DNA of 64,000 nt. Origin: Paenibacillus silagei. Its GTDB lineage: Bacteria; Bacillota; Bacilli; Paenibacillales; Paenibacillaceae. The notes under the pieces are model-generated. The model had not been told where the DNA came from. It was given only the letters and a program-made list of their open reading frames with translations, and made no database searches. The stretch covers positions 434,001 through 498,000 of the forward strand of contig NZ_JAGGLV010000001.1 of assembly GCF_017874735.1 (NCBI RefSeq), written 5' to 3'. The position numbers and the translations under genes were made by a program. Shown one piece after another: positions 16,005 to 24,024 of this stretch; position 1 is the first letter of the stretch; each line of letters begins with the position of its first letter.

Positions 16005-16757
16005 ATGAGGATAAGCTACCATAAGGAGTACAGCCACAACCTGGGCAGAGACATGGAGTATAAAATTTACGGCCACGCCGGCAAACCGATGCTCGTCTTC
16101 CCCACCTCGCTTGGACGCTTTTATCAATATGAGGATTCGGGCATGATCGATACGCTCTCGTCCTTCATTGAAGCGGGCAAGCTGCAGATCTGGGCCTGTG
16201 ACAGTCTGGACGAGGAGACCTTCTTCTCCACTCACTGGAACAACGAGGACCGGATGCACCGTCATGAGCAGTATGACAAATATATCGCGCATGAGCTGAT
16301 TCCCGGCATCCTCCATGAGAGCAAGCACAACAACGGCGGGACCGACCAGCGCATTCTGATCTCCGGCTGCTCGATGGGCGCTTATTACAGCGCCAGCTTC
16401 TTTTTCCGTTATCCGCACTATTTCGATACCTTGATCGCCCTGAGCGGCGTCTACTCCACCTACTACTTCTTCGGCGACTATATGAGCGGGAACGTCTATC
16501 TTAATTCACCGCTGCATTACCTGCCGGGCCTGACGGATGAGCATTATCTGAACCAGTACCGCAGCAGCACAATTATCGTCTGTGTCGGTCAAGGGGCGTA
16601 TGAGGACGAGATGCTGCATGAGACCCGGCTGCTTCAGGAGGTGCTGGGGCAGAAGGGCATTCCGGCCCGGATCGACTACTGGGGCCATGATGTCAGCCAT
16701 GACTGGCCATGGTGGAACAAGCAGATTCATTATTATGTGGAAGGCTGCCTGGGTTAA
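16005..16757 (+). CDS. Alpha/beta-hydrolase, esterase (EstA/EstD-like) family
   Basis: 250 residues, no signal peptide. The nucleophile elbow is GCSMGAYYSA (Ser near residue 125) and a catalytic His is likely in WGHDVSHDWPWW near residue 228. The Trp-rich end and the fold of this family resemble feruloyl- or mycolyl-esterase-type putative esterases. It lies 13 bp after an ATP-grasp gene in the same direction, so the pair probably forms one operon: one enzyme joining, the other hydrolysing or transferring an acyl group. A possible AGGA lies 11 nt before the ATG. The first hairpin-repeat array begins 54 bp after its stop codon. Confidence 0.82.
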   Translation: MRISYHKEYSHNLGRDMEYKIYGHAGKPMLVFPTSLGRFYQYEDSGMIDTLSSFIEAGKLQIWACDSLDEETFFSTHWNNEDRMHRHEQYDKYIAHELIPGILHESKHNNGGTDQRILISGCSMGAYYSASFFFRYPHYFDTLIALSGVYSTYYFFGDYMSGNVYLNSPLHYLPGLTDEHYLNQYRSSTIIVCVGQGAYEDEMLHETRLLQEVLGQKGIPARIDYWGHDVSHDWPWWNKQIHYYVEGCLG

Positions 16758-17132
16758 TGAAGCTGGGGCTTGAACGCGAAACTTTTTGAATAAAATCATC
16801 CTACCGGATGAATGGGATTACCTGCGCGCCACCGTAATGTATGCTGTTTTTTACATACATTGCGCAGCGCGAGGGCTTCCGGGCTGATTGTAATCGGAAA
16901 ACCGATTACATTGGGCGGCGCGAGGGCTTCCGGGGCGATTGTAATCGGAAAACCGATTACATTCGGGCCATATGCCGCTGTACCAGCCGATAGTACTCGT
17001 TTTTCAGCATACCTTTAACCGATGAAACTAAATTCACTCTTGCTCCTCGCGGCTACCCTTCAGCTACATTCAGCAACTAAGTACTCTGCGAATCATTCAA
17101 CATGAGGAAACTATAATTTCCTATAGAAGCAC
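16758..17132. other. Gene-free region 3' of the esterase gene
   Basis: Holds hairpin array 1 (16812-16963). From 16964 to 17132 I see no open frame of interest, no RNA signature and no promoter; the next feature is the terminator at 17133. Confidence 0.6.
16812..16963 (+). repeat. Hairpin-repeat array 1 (leader plus three 26-nt hairpins)
   Basis: The leader ATGGGATTACCTGCGCGCCA (16812-16831) is followed after 4 nt by a hairpin at 16836-16861 whose arms are AATGTATG and CATACATT. Then come a 26-nt linker, a hairpin at 16887-16912, a 25-nt linker and a hairpin at 16938-16963. The last two hairpins are identical, with arms TGTAATCGG and CCGATTACA around AAAA; their preceding linkers share GCGCGAGGGCTTCCGGG. 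Period is 51 nt. The same leader and the first hairpin type recur at 52771-53029. Confidence 0.85.
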
Positions 17133-17167
17133 AAAAAAGGAACTGCTGAAATCAGCAGTTCCTCTTT
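17133..17167 (-). terminator. Terminator of rlmN-DUF6509 unit
   Basis: AGGAACTGCTGA and TCAGCAGTTCCT form a perfect 12-bp stem with a two-base centre; on the minus strand TTTTTTG follows. It could also act on the plus strand. Confidence 0.9.
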
Positions 17168-17190
17168 CTTAAGACCATTGCCGCCCTGTC

Positions 17191-17478
17191 CTATGCAGGA
17201 ACATGCTCCGAACAGAATTGAAGCAGCGCGGCTTCCTCATCTTCTTCCATATCGAAATCGAGCAGCTGGCCTGACGAGGTCTCCAGCAGATCGTAGCTGA
17301 CAATGCTTGTCTGCTCTTCTTCCACTTTGACAATCACGCGGGCGGACACGCCGTTCTCCACGTACAGCTCATCATCCTCCGGCACATCAATATTCACGAC
17401 GAACTCATATCGCTTGCCGCTTAGGATATTAAATGGATCTCTTACGTTCTCCACGGTGTAGCTTGTAAATGTCAACAA
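17191..17478 (-). CDS. Small conserved protein, DUF6509-like
   Basis: About 95 residues. The sequence LTFTSYTVENVRDPFNILSG, then KRYEFVVNIDVPEDDELY, resembles the small Bacillales family DUF6509 of unknown function. It is acidic at the C-terminus (DFDMEEDEEAALL) and has no membrane segment. The start is a TTG: 17478 has GAGG 8 nt upstream, and an earlier in-frame TTG at 17499 would put the Shine-Dalgarno inside the gene. It lies just downstream of rlmN and shares its terminator, so it is probably co-transcribed with the rRNA methyltransferase. Confidence 0.75.
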   Translation of the reverse strand: MLTFTSYTVENVRDPFNILSGKRYEFVVNIDVPEDDELYVENGVSARVIVKVEEEQTSIVSYDLLETSSGQLLDFDMEEDEEAALLQFCSEHVPA

Positions 17479-17511
17479 GTTGCATTCCTCATTTCTCAAT
17501 TCACTGCCAGA

Positions 17512-18600
17512 TTATTGTAACACAGTATCTGCGGCTTTGCCTTTGGTCTTCTTGATCTGCTTGCTGCGCAGCTGTCCGCAGGCCGCATCAATATCGACGC
17601 CCTGCTCCAGCCGGGTGCTGACACTGACACCCTGCTTCTTCAGCGTATCGAAGAAGGCACGCACCGACTCCCGACTGCTCCGCTGATATTGGCTATGCTC
17701 ATCCACGGGATTATACGGAATCAGGTTGACGTTCGCCAGCTGGCGGCGGTCTCCGATTAACTCGGCCAGCTCCAGCGCATGCTCCTCGCGGTCATTGATA
17801 TCCTTAAGCAGGATATACTCCAGCGTGATTCTCCGGTTCGTCTTCTCCAGATAGTAATCAATCGCCGGCATTAACTTCTCTATAGGAATCGCCCGGTTAA
17901 TCTTCATAATCTGTGTCCGCAGCTCATTATTCGGGGCATGCAGCGAGATCGCCAGATTGACCTGCATATTGGCGTCGGCGAATTCTCTGATTTTGTCCGC
18001 CAGACCGCTGGTGGATACTGTGATTCCTTTGCCGGCAATCGCCAGGCCCTTGTGATCCTTGATGGTAATCAGGAAGTTCAGCAGATGCCGGAAGTTATCG
18101 AACGGCTCGCCGATCCCCATAACTACGACATGGGTGACCTTCTGGCCCAGACCAGCCTGATCCAGATAATGCTGGACCTTCATAATCTGCTCCACGATCT
18201 CGCCGCTGGTCAGGTCCCGGCTCTTCGCCAGCAGCCCGCTTGCACAGAAGCTGCACCCGATATTACAGCCGACCTGAGTGGTGACACATACGGACAAGCC
18301 GTACTTCTGCCGCATCATCACTGTCTCAATCAGGTTGCCGTCCTGGAGGCGGAAGAGGAACTTCACCGTACCGTCGGCCGATTCCTGCTTGACATGCTCT
18401 TCCATCGTCTGAAACACATAATGCTTTTCCAACAGCTCTATGCATTCCTGATTCATTCCGTCCATCTCGGCGAAGCTGGTGATCCGCTTGCGGTACAGCC
18501 ATTCCCAGACCGCAGCGGCCCGGGATTTCTTGTGGCCATGCTCCAGCAGCCATGCCGTCAATTGCTCCAAGGTCAATCCATAAATGGATTCTTTATTCAT
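17512..18600 (-). CDS. rlmN: 23S rRNA (adenine2503-C2)/tRNA methyltransferase RlmN
   Basis: 362 residues. A radical-SAM enzyme that methylates C2 of A2503 in 23S rRNA using two Cys and a 4Fe-4S cluster. The cluster motif CNIGCSFC (CX3CX2C) lies near residue 115, [11 protein letters not shown] follows, and the methyl-carrying Cys is in DIDAACGQL near the C-terminus. The N-terminal helical RNA-binding domain starts [23 protein letters not shown] take the ATG at 18600, which has AGAGGA 7 nt upstream, over an in-frame ATG 33 bp earlier. A family relative, Cfr, gives ribosomal antibiotic resistance by C8 methylation, but the wording here is RlmN-like. Confidence 0.94.
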   Translation of the reverse strand: MNKESIYGLTLEQLTAWLLEHGHKKSRAAAVWEWLYRKRITSFAEMDGMNQECIELLEKHYVFQTMEEHVKQESADGTVKFLFRLQDGNLIETVMMRQKYGLSVCVTTQVGCNIGCSFCASGLLAKSRDLTSGEIVEQIMKVQHYLDQAGLGQKVTHVVVMGIGEPFDNFRHLLNFLITIKDHKGLAIAGKGITVSTSGLADKIREFADANMQVNLAISLHAPNNELRTQIMKINRAIPIEKLMPAIDYYLEKTNRRITLEYILLKDINDREEHALELAELIGDRRQLANVNLIPYNPVDEHSQYQRSSRESVRAFFDTLKKQGVSVSTRLEQGVDIDAACGQLRSKQIKKTKGKAADTVLQ

Positions 18601-18743
18601 TTCATATCCTCTTTTCAAAACATTAAAGTTCAATCTATCTATTCTACCTTGACAGGGACATTAGCAGCAACAATACCTTATTGTCTCAAATTTCGTTTAT
18701 TAAAACAAGAGGAAAACGCTGCGGAGTTGGGTGCTTGAAGCAT

Positions 18744-18783
18744 GAAAAATAAAAAGCGCAGTCCGCAGGGACCACGCCTTTTC
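18744..18783 (-). terminator. Terminator of the GIY-YIG gene
   Basis: On the minus strand AAGGCGTGGTCC and GGACTGCGCTTT pair with three G-T pairs around CTGC and end in TTTTTATTTTT, 9 bp after the stop codon. Confidence 0.8.
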
Positions 18784-18792
18784 CATCAAACC

Positions 18793-19149
18793 TTATTTAT
18801 ACAGAACCTTCTCGACATTGTACTTCGCGCGAAGCTTGTTCACGATGTAGGTCTCATAAATCTCTCTGTCCACCGGATCTTCGACGAGGCAGACTTCGAT
18901 GCGGGTAACCTCATCACGGTGGGGCTTCATCACGGATACATTATCCTCGAAATGCTTCTTGATCCGCGGTCTTAGCTTGCGGGCCTTGCCCACAAACAAC
19001 AGCTCGTCCTGATCATTGTAGAACATGAAGATGCCGCCGGCTTCGCGGGTAATCAGGTGGAAATCGGTGAATCCGTAAATATGGCTCAGCTCAGGGTTAG
19101 CTTGCTTGTAAATAATAACTTCCGGTGACGGAATGGTAATGCTGATCAT
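18793..19149 (-). CDS. Small GIY-YIG nuclease-family protein
   Basis: 118 residues. The GIY-YIG fold is seen as GGIFMFYNDQDELLFVGKARKLRPRIKKHF, with the GIF for GIY and FVG for YIG, Arg in the middle, and a late Glu in REIYETYIVNKLRAKYN that matches the metal-binding Glu. UvrC uses the same wording at its N-terminus; this is a free-standing domain with an extra 35-residue N-terminal part. A role in DNA nicking is possible but not shown. GAGGAA precedes the ATG. It stands alone with its own terminator. Confidence 0.85.
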   Translation of the reverse strand: MISITIPSPEVIIYKQANPELSHIYGFTDFHLITREAGGIFMFYNDQDELLFVGKARKLRPRIKKHFEDNVSVMKPHRDEVTRIEVCLVEDPVDREIYETYIVNKLRAKYNVEKVLYK

Positions 19150-19240
19150 TAAGCTTCACTTCCTCATTGGATATAGAAATAAATAGTATCACAGAAAGGG
19201 TAACATGACTATTTCTATCTTGCGCAAATTGGCCCATAGG

Positions 19241-19360
19241 TTACTTGCGCTTCGGCTTCAATTCCGGCATGTTCAGCGTAAGCGCCATATTGCACAGCAT
19301 CGAATTAGCCAGGAAGGTGCTCACCTTCACCTCAGGATGCGCAAACCCGGCAGCTATTGA
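19241..19360 (-). pseudogene. Orphan coding remnant, in frame just after the nos stop
   Basis: Immediately after the nos stop, in the same frame, 39 sense codons read SIAAGFAHPEVKVSTFLANS followed by MLCNMALTLNMPELKPKRK and then TAA. Third-codon-position G/C is high and the wording looks like a real protein C-terminus. There is no start codon with a ribosome-binding site, so this looks like the 3' tail of a gene whose front was lost, or a read-through extension. I do not recognise the parent family. Confidence 0.45.
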
Positions 19361-20548
19361 TCAATCACTCTTCATGGACTGATGGAAAGGGCAGCCCTTC
19401 ACTTCTGCAGCCTCAGCGCCATGCTGCTGAGAATCAGCCTCCTTCTTCCGGTAGACGAAGCGCGGGCTTAGCTGCAAATCGCGCAGCTTGTTGTCATTCC
19501 AGATCGGTGTAGAGGAAGGCGACATCGGCGGAATCAGCCAGCCCCACTTGCCTGACACTTCCCGACCCTGCTGCTGCTCCTGTTCCTGGAAGCGGACGAA
19601 CTGGTCTGCGGCTGTATGATGATCCACAATACTGACCCCTGCCTGCTTGAAGGAATGGAGGACCGCCCGGTTCAGTTCCAGTAGTGCCCGGTCTTTCCAC
19701 AGCGAGGTGTTCGTAGAGCGGTCCAGGCCCAGAAGATCAGCCACCGCAGGCAGGCGGTTGTAGCGGTCCGTATCGCCGAAATTCCGCGAGCCGATCTCCG
19801 TCTCCATGTACCAGCCGTTAAATGGCGCTGCCGGATAACGGATGCCGCCGATCTCCAGGCACATGTCCGAGACAATCGGAACGGAATACCAGCGCAGGCC
19901 CAGCTCCGTGAATTGCGGGATCTCCGGGTGGCTGAGCGGCACCTCCTGTACAAGTCCTGCCGGGATAGGGAAGCAGCGGGGTTCCTCCCCGCCGATGCTG
20001 ATTACGAGCGGCAGAATGTCGAAATCCCCGCCCGTGCCCTGCCAGCCCAGCTTGAGGCAGACGGCGGTGAATTCATCCGAAGCCGGATCACCGGCACGCG
20101 GATGCTCACCGTCCCCGGGATAACCGGCATAGCGGATGAGCTGATGATTCCAGATCCGGATAGCACGGCCTTGCTCCTCTTCACTGCGGAAGACGGTAAT
20201 GACCGGCCGGATACGGCCGCCGTTATTCGCATGCTTCATATGATGCAGCAGCGCCTCAGCGACCTCCGCTACTGTCTCTGCTCTGCGGGCGTCAATCACA
20301 TCTAGGGAATGCCAAAACAGTCTTCCGATGCAGCGGCTGTTATGACGCCAGGCCATCCTTGCCCCGTGCGCCAGCTCTTCTCCCGTGTGCCTGTATGTAC
20401 CTGTGCGCTGCAACTCTTCGCGTATGTCCGCCAGACGCAGGTCCCGTTCATCCTCTGTTAACCCCAGTTCCTGATAGCAGGCCGTAATGAAAGACTCCGC
20501 CTGCCCGATCAACTCCTGAGTGTTATGCTGTGGAGCTGTGTGTTTCAT
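19361..20548 (-). CDS. nos: Bacterial nitric oxide synthase oxygenase
   Basis: 395 residues. Heme-thiolate oxygenase domain that turns L-arginine into NO and citrulline with electrons from a separate reductase, as usual in Firmicutes. The heme ligand is Cys73 in WRHNSRCIGRLFW. Other landmarks are PRAGDPASDEFTAVCLKLGW, GWYMETEIGSRNFGDTDRYN with the Arg-binding Glu, and the pterin-side KWGWLIPPMSPSSTPIW. The family in Bacillus is about 360 residues, so this has some 30 extra C-terminal residues, ending KGCPFHQSMKSD with a Cys-Pro pair of the kind seen in heme-regulatory motifs. I use the ATG at 20548 because AGGAGAG precedes it; an earlier in-frame TTG would bury that site. An EcsC-family gene lies 47 bp upstream in the same direction. 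Confidence 0.95.
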   Translation of the reverse strand: MKHTAPQHNTQELIGQAESFITACYQELGLTEDERDLRLADIREELQRTGTYRHTGEELAHGARMAWRHNSRCIGRLFWHSLDVIDARRAETVAEVAEALLHHMKHANNGGRIRPVITVFRSEEEQGRAIRIWNHQLIRYAGYPGDGEHPRAGDPASDEFTAVCLKLGWQGTGGDFDILPLVISIGGEEPRCFPIPAGLVQEVPLSHPEIPQFTELGLRWYSVPIVSDMCLEIGGIRYPAAPFNGWYMETEIGSRNFGDTDRYNRLPAVADLLGLDRSTNTSLWKDRALLELNRAVLHSFKQAGVSIVDHHTAADQFVRFQEQEQQQGREVSGKWGWLIPPMSPSSTPIWNDNKLRDLQLSPRFVYRKKEADSQQHGAEAAEVKGCPFHQSMKSD

Positions 20549-20595
20549 CTTCTCTCTCCTATCCAAGCGTTGCCTGCTACAGTTCCCTCAGCGTA

Positions 20596-21444
20596 TCATC
20601 TCTGCTCCAGCTCTGCCAGTCTGGAGATAATCCGTCTTTTGCGGTAGAGCATCCGCGCAGCCTCTGTGACCTCTTCCAGCGTCTTGCGGTTGAGGTATGC
20701 GCCGAAGAACATGCCTGCAACCGGAACGGTTTGGAGCAGCTTTTTCCAGCCCCAATTGTCGCGGTATACAGTTACTACCTCCTTCCAGCCCTGAATCCTT
20801 GATACGGTCTCCTGGGTCGCGGCGAGAATGTTGCCGTCCCCGCCTGCCTGCAGATTCAGCTCCTTCAGCAGCGTGCGCTTCCCCACTACATCGGAGGAGG
20901 CGAACTGCATCACCTTCACGGTGAAGATCCGCTCGGCCTTATCGGTCGGATCGTAGCCATAACACAAGCCGATCTCCTGAATCGCCTTCAAGGAGAGGCC
21001 CAAGACAGCCGGAATATCCGCAGCCAGTGTAAAAATCCCGCCGAAGCCGGTAGTCGCCCCCTGGGCCGTAGCCGTATTCCGGCTCCGCTCCGCGAGCTTC
21101 AGTGCCGCTGCATCCATGACAGCCAGCGGGAACGGCCCAGTAGAGGGGGCGCCCGCCGCCCGGCTTGTCTCTTCCATCAGCCTGCCCACCTTGCGCCCGG
21201 CCACCAGATAGTTACCGCCGTTCTGGATGTAGCCGCCCAGTTCATCGAGCAGCCGCCCTACCTTATCGTGGATAACCTTTGGCGTAATTGCATCTAGCAG
21301 CTTGAACGGCAACCGGGTAATCCGGTCCCAGATCATCAGCCTATTCTGCTCTTTCTCCCACCTGGTAATTTCCTTAAGCGCAGCATGCAGCATCTCCGGT
21401 GTCTCCGGAGGACTCCATGAATCAGTGTTATCCGCTTCCGGCAT
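20596..21444 (-). CDS. EcsC-family protein
   Basis: 282 residues. Matches the EcsC family by GFGGIFTLAADIPAVLGLSLKAIQEIGLCYGYDP in the middle and the C-terminal VPVAGMFFGAYLNRKTLEEV. The family has amphipathic or weakly hydrophobic segments (about 130-160 and 245-262) and is linked to ABC transporter function only by name; its biochemical role is unknown. It is upstream of nos with a 47-bp gap, so the two may be co-transcribed. Nothing in the sequence suggests a catalytic site. Confidence 0.85.
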   Translation of the reverse strand: MPEADNTDSWSPPETPEMLHAALKEITRWEKEQNRLMIWDRITRLPFKLLDAITPKVIHDKVGRLLDELGGYIQNGGNYLVAGRKVGRLMEETSRAAGAPSTGPFPLAVMDAAALKLAERSRNTATAQGATTGFGGIFTLAADIPAVLGLSLKAIQEIGLCYGYDPTDKAERIFTVKVMQFASSDVVGKRTLLKELNLQAGGDGNILAATQETVSRIQGWKEVVTVYRDNWGWKKLLQTVPVAGMFFGAYLNRKTLEEVTEAARMLYRKRRIISRLAELEQR

Positions 21445-21542
21445 AGATATGTACCTCCTCTGAATGGTCTCGTCATTACCTTATAACCTATTTCCCGGCA
21501 AATGATTGCACAAGCTCCCCCCATTGCCCCTCGGGTACCATT

Positions 21543-21587
21543 AAAAGCAAACAGGCACCCCGGATCAACTCCGGGAATGCCTGTTCA
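21543..21587 (-). terminator. Terminator of the 93-residue gene
   Basis: On the minus strand AACAGGCATTCCCGG and CCGGGGTGCCTGTT pair around AGTTGAT and TGCTTTTAA follows, 20 bp past the stop codon. Confidence 0.8.
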
Positions 21588-21606
21588 ACATAGCCTGTTC
21601 CAGGCT

Positions 21607-21888
21607 CTAATCCTGGGACTCGACAACCTGCCCATCCAGCGAAGACAATCTGCGCTTCTCTTCCTCCAGTCTCTCTTGGACCAGCTCTACCCCTTGTTTC
21701 CCGACCGAACCTTCCGGGGCATGGCGAACGGCTTCCTCAGCGTGCTCCAGGCTGTTCTCTGCCTGATCCATCATCTGCCCGGTCGGATGCCTCGAAGCCT
21801 GGGTTACAGCGTTGTGCAGCTTCGTCACCGCATCGTGCGCCTGATCGACCGTACTGTTGGTGCGCAGACTGGATTCATAATGCTTCAT
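21607..21888 (-). CDS. Small helical hypothetical protein
   Basis: 93 residues, highly charged and predicted all-helical (DQAHDAVTKLHNAVTQASRH, then EEAVRHAPEGSVGKQGVELV). No membrane segment, Cys or known motif. I do not recognise a family; similar small His/Gln/Glu-rich proteins occur widely in Bacillales. GGAGGGGGAAGG lies upstream of the ATG, and an intrinsic terminator follows, so it is very likely a real gene in its own unit. Confidence 0.75.
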   Translation of the reverse strand: MKHYESSLRTNSTVDQAHDAVTKLHNAVTQASRHPTGQMMDQAENSLEHAEEAVRHAPEGSVGKQGVELVQERLEEEKRRLSSLDGQVVESQD

Positions 21889-22441
21889 AAGATCCTTCCC
21901 CCTCCATCACAATGTCCGTTCTTCTGTAGGATGGATTAGGGAAGGAAATCTTATGCGGATTGTAGGCGCGGGGTTCACCCGGAACGAATATTTATCTGGT
22001 TGTGGCGGGCAGCAACTGGTGCTACGTGTGATTTGGGGGGACAGGCTGATTTCCGCAAATCTCAGTACTGGGGGCTGTATGCGCTTGGACGGGTGGAGGT
22101 CCCTTTTCGCACACTCTTGTCCCATGCGGACCGTACGGACGTTATTACTCTCAAAACCGTGGCCTTTCGCTCCATGTGGACTGGAGAGACCTTATCCCTC
22201 CATATGCAAGGCCGAATTGGGCCAAATGGGAGCAATAAAGGCTCTGGAGTCCGCATGGGTTCGAAAACAGGCTGGTTTCTGGAAATAACGGCGCTGGGGT
22301 CCGTACGTACCTGAGTGGCGGAGGGTATGAAGTTACATCGCTCAGGTCTGTGTGTACTGGAGTGGTGGTGGCTCTGGAAATAACGGCGCTGGGGTCCGTA
22401 TGCGCCCGGGCTGGTGGAGGGTATGGTACCTTAAGCGGTGC
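21889..22441. other. Gene-free region dominated by repeats
   Basis: Between the 93-residue gene and the permease gene (both minus strand). Contains the repeat cluster at 22121-22400. Short frames here run through the repeats and look spurious. The 5' leader of the 93-residue gene occupies 21889 to about 21950. Confidence 0.6.
22121..22400. repeat. Cluster of imperfect direct and inverted repeats
   Basis: The 27-bp stretch 22279-22305 (containing GGAAATAACGGCGCTGGGG) is repeated exactly at 22374-22400, 95 bp on, and both copies are followed by GGAGGGTATG. A degenerate copy (AATAAAGGCTCTGGAGTCCG) lies at 22231-22260, and an inverted one (CCATGCGGACCGTACGGACG) at 22121-22150. The core can be written AATAA-C/A-GG-N4-GG-N-GTCCG. 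Confidence 0.75.
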
Positions 22442-23863
22442 CTACACCAGGAACATGGCGACAATGGTCATTGCCGTAAGGCCCAGCAGGACCGGCTTCA
22501 GATTGCGCCGGGCCAGCTCGAACGGGCTGACGCCGCAGATCGCAGCGGCAGGAATGAGCGCCCACGGGATCAGGGTGCCGCCGCCGACCCAGATGGCGGC
22601 CACCTGCCCAAGGGCGGTCAGCGTTGCCGCGCCGGAGTGGATCGCGGCGGCGAACAGCCCGGCAATCGAGCCGGCCAGCGAGATGCCGGAGAATCCGGAG
22701 CCGTCGAGGCCGGTAATCGCCCCGATTACCGTCAGCGTTACGGCTCCCACCACCCCGTTCAGCGGCACGTGATTCGCCAGGGCCACGCCCAAGTCGTTCA
22801 CGATGCCGTGCGAGCCGTCCGGCAGCACCTTGCCGTACAGCTCAGTTAAGGCGGCGTCGCCCAGATAGAAGAAGGCGGCAATCGGGATGACCGGTCCGAA
22901 GACCTTGAAGCCGAAGGTAAATCCTTCGATAAGATAGGCGGTGATCTTCTCCAGGCCCTGCCCCTGGCCGCGATGGGCCAGCAGGGTAATGACAATCAGG
23001 ATCAGCACGGCGGTTCCCCCGACCAGCGCGGTAGCATCTCCGCCTTGCAGGTGAAGCACGAACATGCCGATCACATCCAGCAGGAAGAGCAGCGGAATGG
23101 CGATCGCCAGCCCTTTGCGCAGACGGTCACTCATGAGCACTGGCTGGTCATCATCCGTCCCCGCATCAGCCAGCGGCTCTGCTGCTCCCGGGGAAGCGAC
23201 CAGGCCGTCTCTCCAGGTGCCATTCTTCTGGTCGCGCTTCATCATCCAGAATGCGCTCACCGTCGTGACTATCCCCATCACAGCAACCAGGGGGATACTG
23301 GCTTGCATCACGCTAGACACTGGAAGACCGGCGGCATCCGCCGTCAGCTTCGGAGCGCCTTGAATAATATAATCGCCGGAGAGGGCGATCCCGTGCCCGA
23401 ACAGGTTCATGGCTACCGCTGCGCCCAGCGCAGGCAGACCGACCCGGACCGCCACCGGCAGCAGAACCGCCCCGACCAGCGCTACCGCAGGGGACGGCCA
23501 GAAGAAGAACGAGGTCACCATCATAATCAGTCCGATTCCCCAGTAGGCCATCGCCGGTGTGCGCAGGAACCGGGTGAGCGGAGATACCATCGTCTCGTTG
23601 ATGCCTGTTATAATCAGAATCCGGCTCATCGCCACGATAATGGAGATAATCATTATGGTGCCGAGCAGCTCCCTGGTTGCATAGACAAAAGAATTAAAGA
23701 TCCCCGACACCGACCCGCTAAGCGTCGCCGTCGCCAGCAGCCCGAGCGCCAGAATCCCGGTCACACAGATCATTGTCGTATCACGCCGCTTGATCAGCAG
23801 CGCCAGAATGAACACAATAAACACCAGATACACCCAATGAATCGCAGTAAGCTGGATACCCAT
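22442..23863 (-). CDS. Putative ion-transporter-superfamily permease (GntP/CitMHS/DcuC-like)
   Basis: 473 residues with about 12 hydrophobic segments and a hydrophilic loop around residues 215-250 (Asp/Pro-rich). Features of the ion-transporter superfamily are seen: two inverted halves, re-entrant-like Gly/Pro stretches such as FFFWPSPAVALVGAVLLPVAV and GHGIALSGDYIIQGAPKLTA, and TGLDGSGFSGISLAGSIAGLF in the second half. Members carry gluconate, citrate, C4-dicarboxylates or lactate. I cannot place the substrate. It lies in the same direction as a DUF6033-like gene and a flavinylated reductase upstream, but a terminator separates them. Confidence 0.7.
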   Translation of the reverse strand: MGIQLTAIHWVYLVFIVFILALLIKRRDTTMICVTGILALGLLATATLSGSVSGIFNSFVYATRELLGTIMIISIIVAMSRILIITGINETMVSPLTRFLRTPAMAYWGIGLIMMVTSFFFWPSPAVALVGAVLLPVAVRVGLPALGAAVAMNLFGHGIALSGDYIIQGAPKLTADAAGLPVSSVMQASIPLVAVMGIVTTVSAFWMMKRDQKNGTWRDGLVASPGAAEPLADAGTDDDQPVLMSDRLRKGLAIAIPLLFLLDVIGMFVLHLQGGDATALVGGTAVLILIVITLLAHRGQGQGLEKITAYLIEGFTFGFKVFGPVIPIAAFFYLGDAALTELYGKVLPDGSHGIVNDLGVALANHVPLNGVVGAVTLTVIGAITGLDGSGFSGISLAGSIAGLFAAAIHSGAATLTALGQVAAIWVGGGTLIPWALIPAAAICGVSPFELARRNLKPVLLGLTAMTIVAMFLV

Positions 23864-23962
23864 TAGCCATGCGCCCCCTTTCCACTTACAAATAGCAAGC
23901 AGGTGCTATATGCTATGCAGGAGGATAGGCCTTTGTTCGCCTCAGGGACGCGCAGAACCTCA

Positions 23963-24005
23963 CAAAAAGACCCCTGCCTCCACCTCATATGGATTCAGGG
24001 ATCTT
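23963..24005 (-). terminator. Terminator of the 24025-24570 gene
   Basis: On the minus strand AAGATCCCTG and CAGGGGTCTT pair around a 19-nt loop and TTTTTG follows, 20 bp past the stop codon. Confidence 0.75.
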
Positions 24006-24024
24006 ATTTGCGGTTTACACTCTG

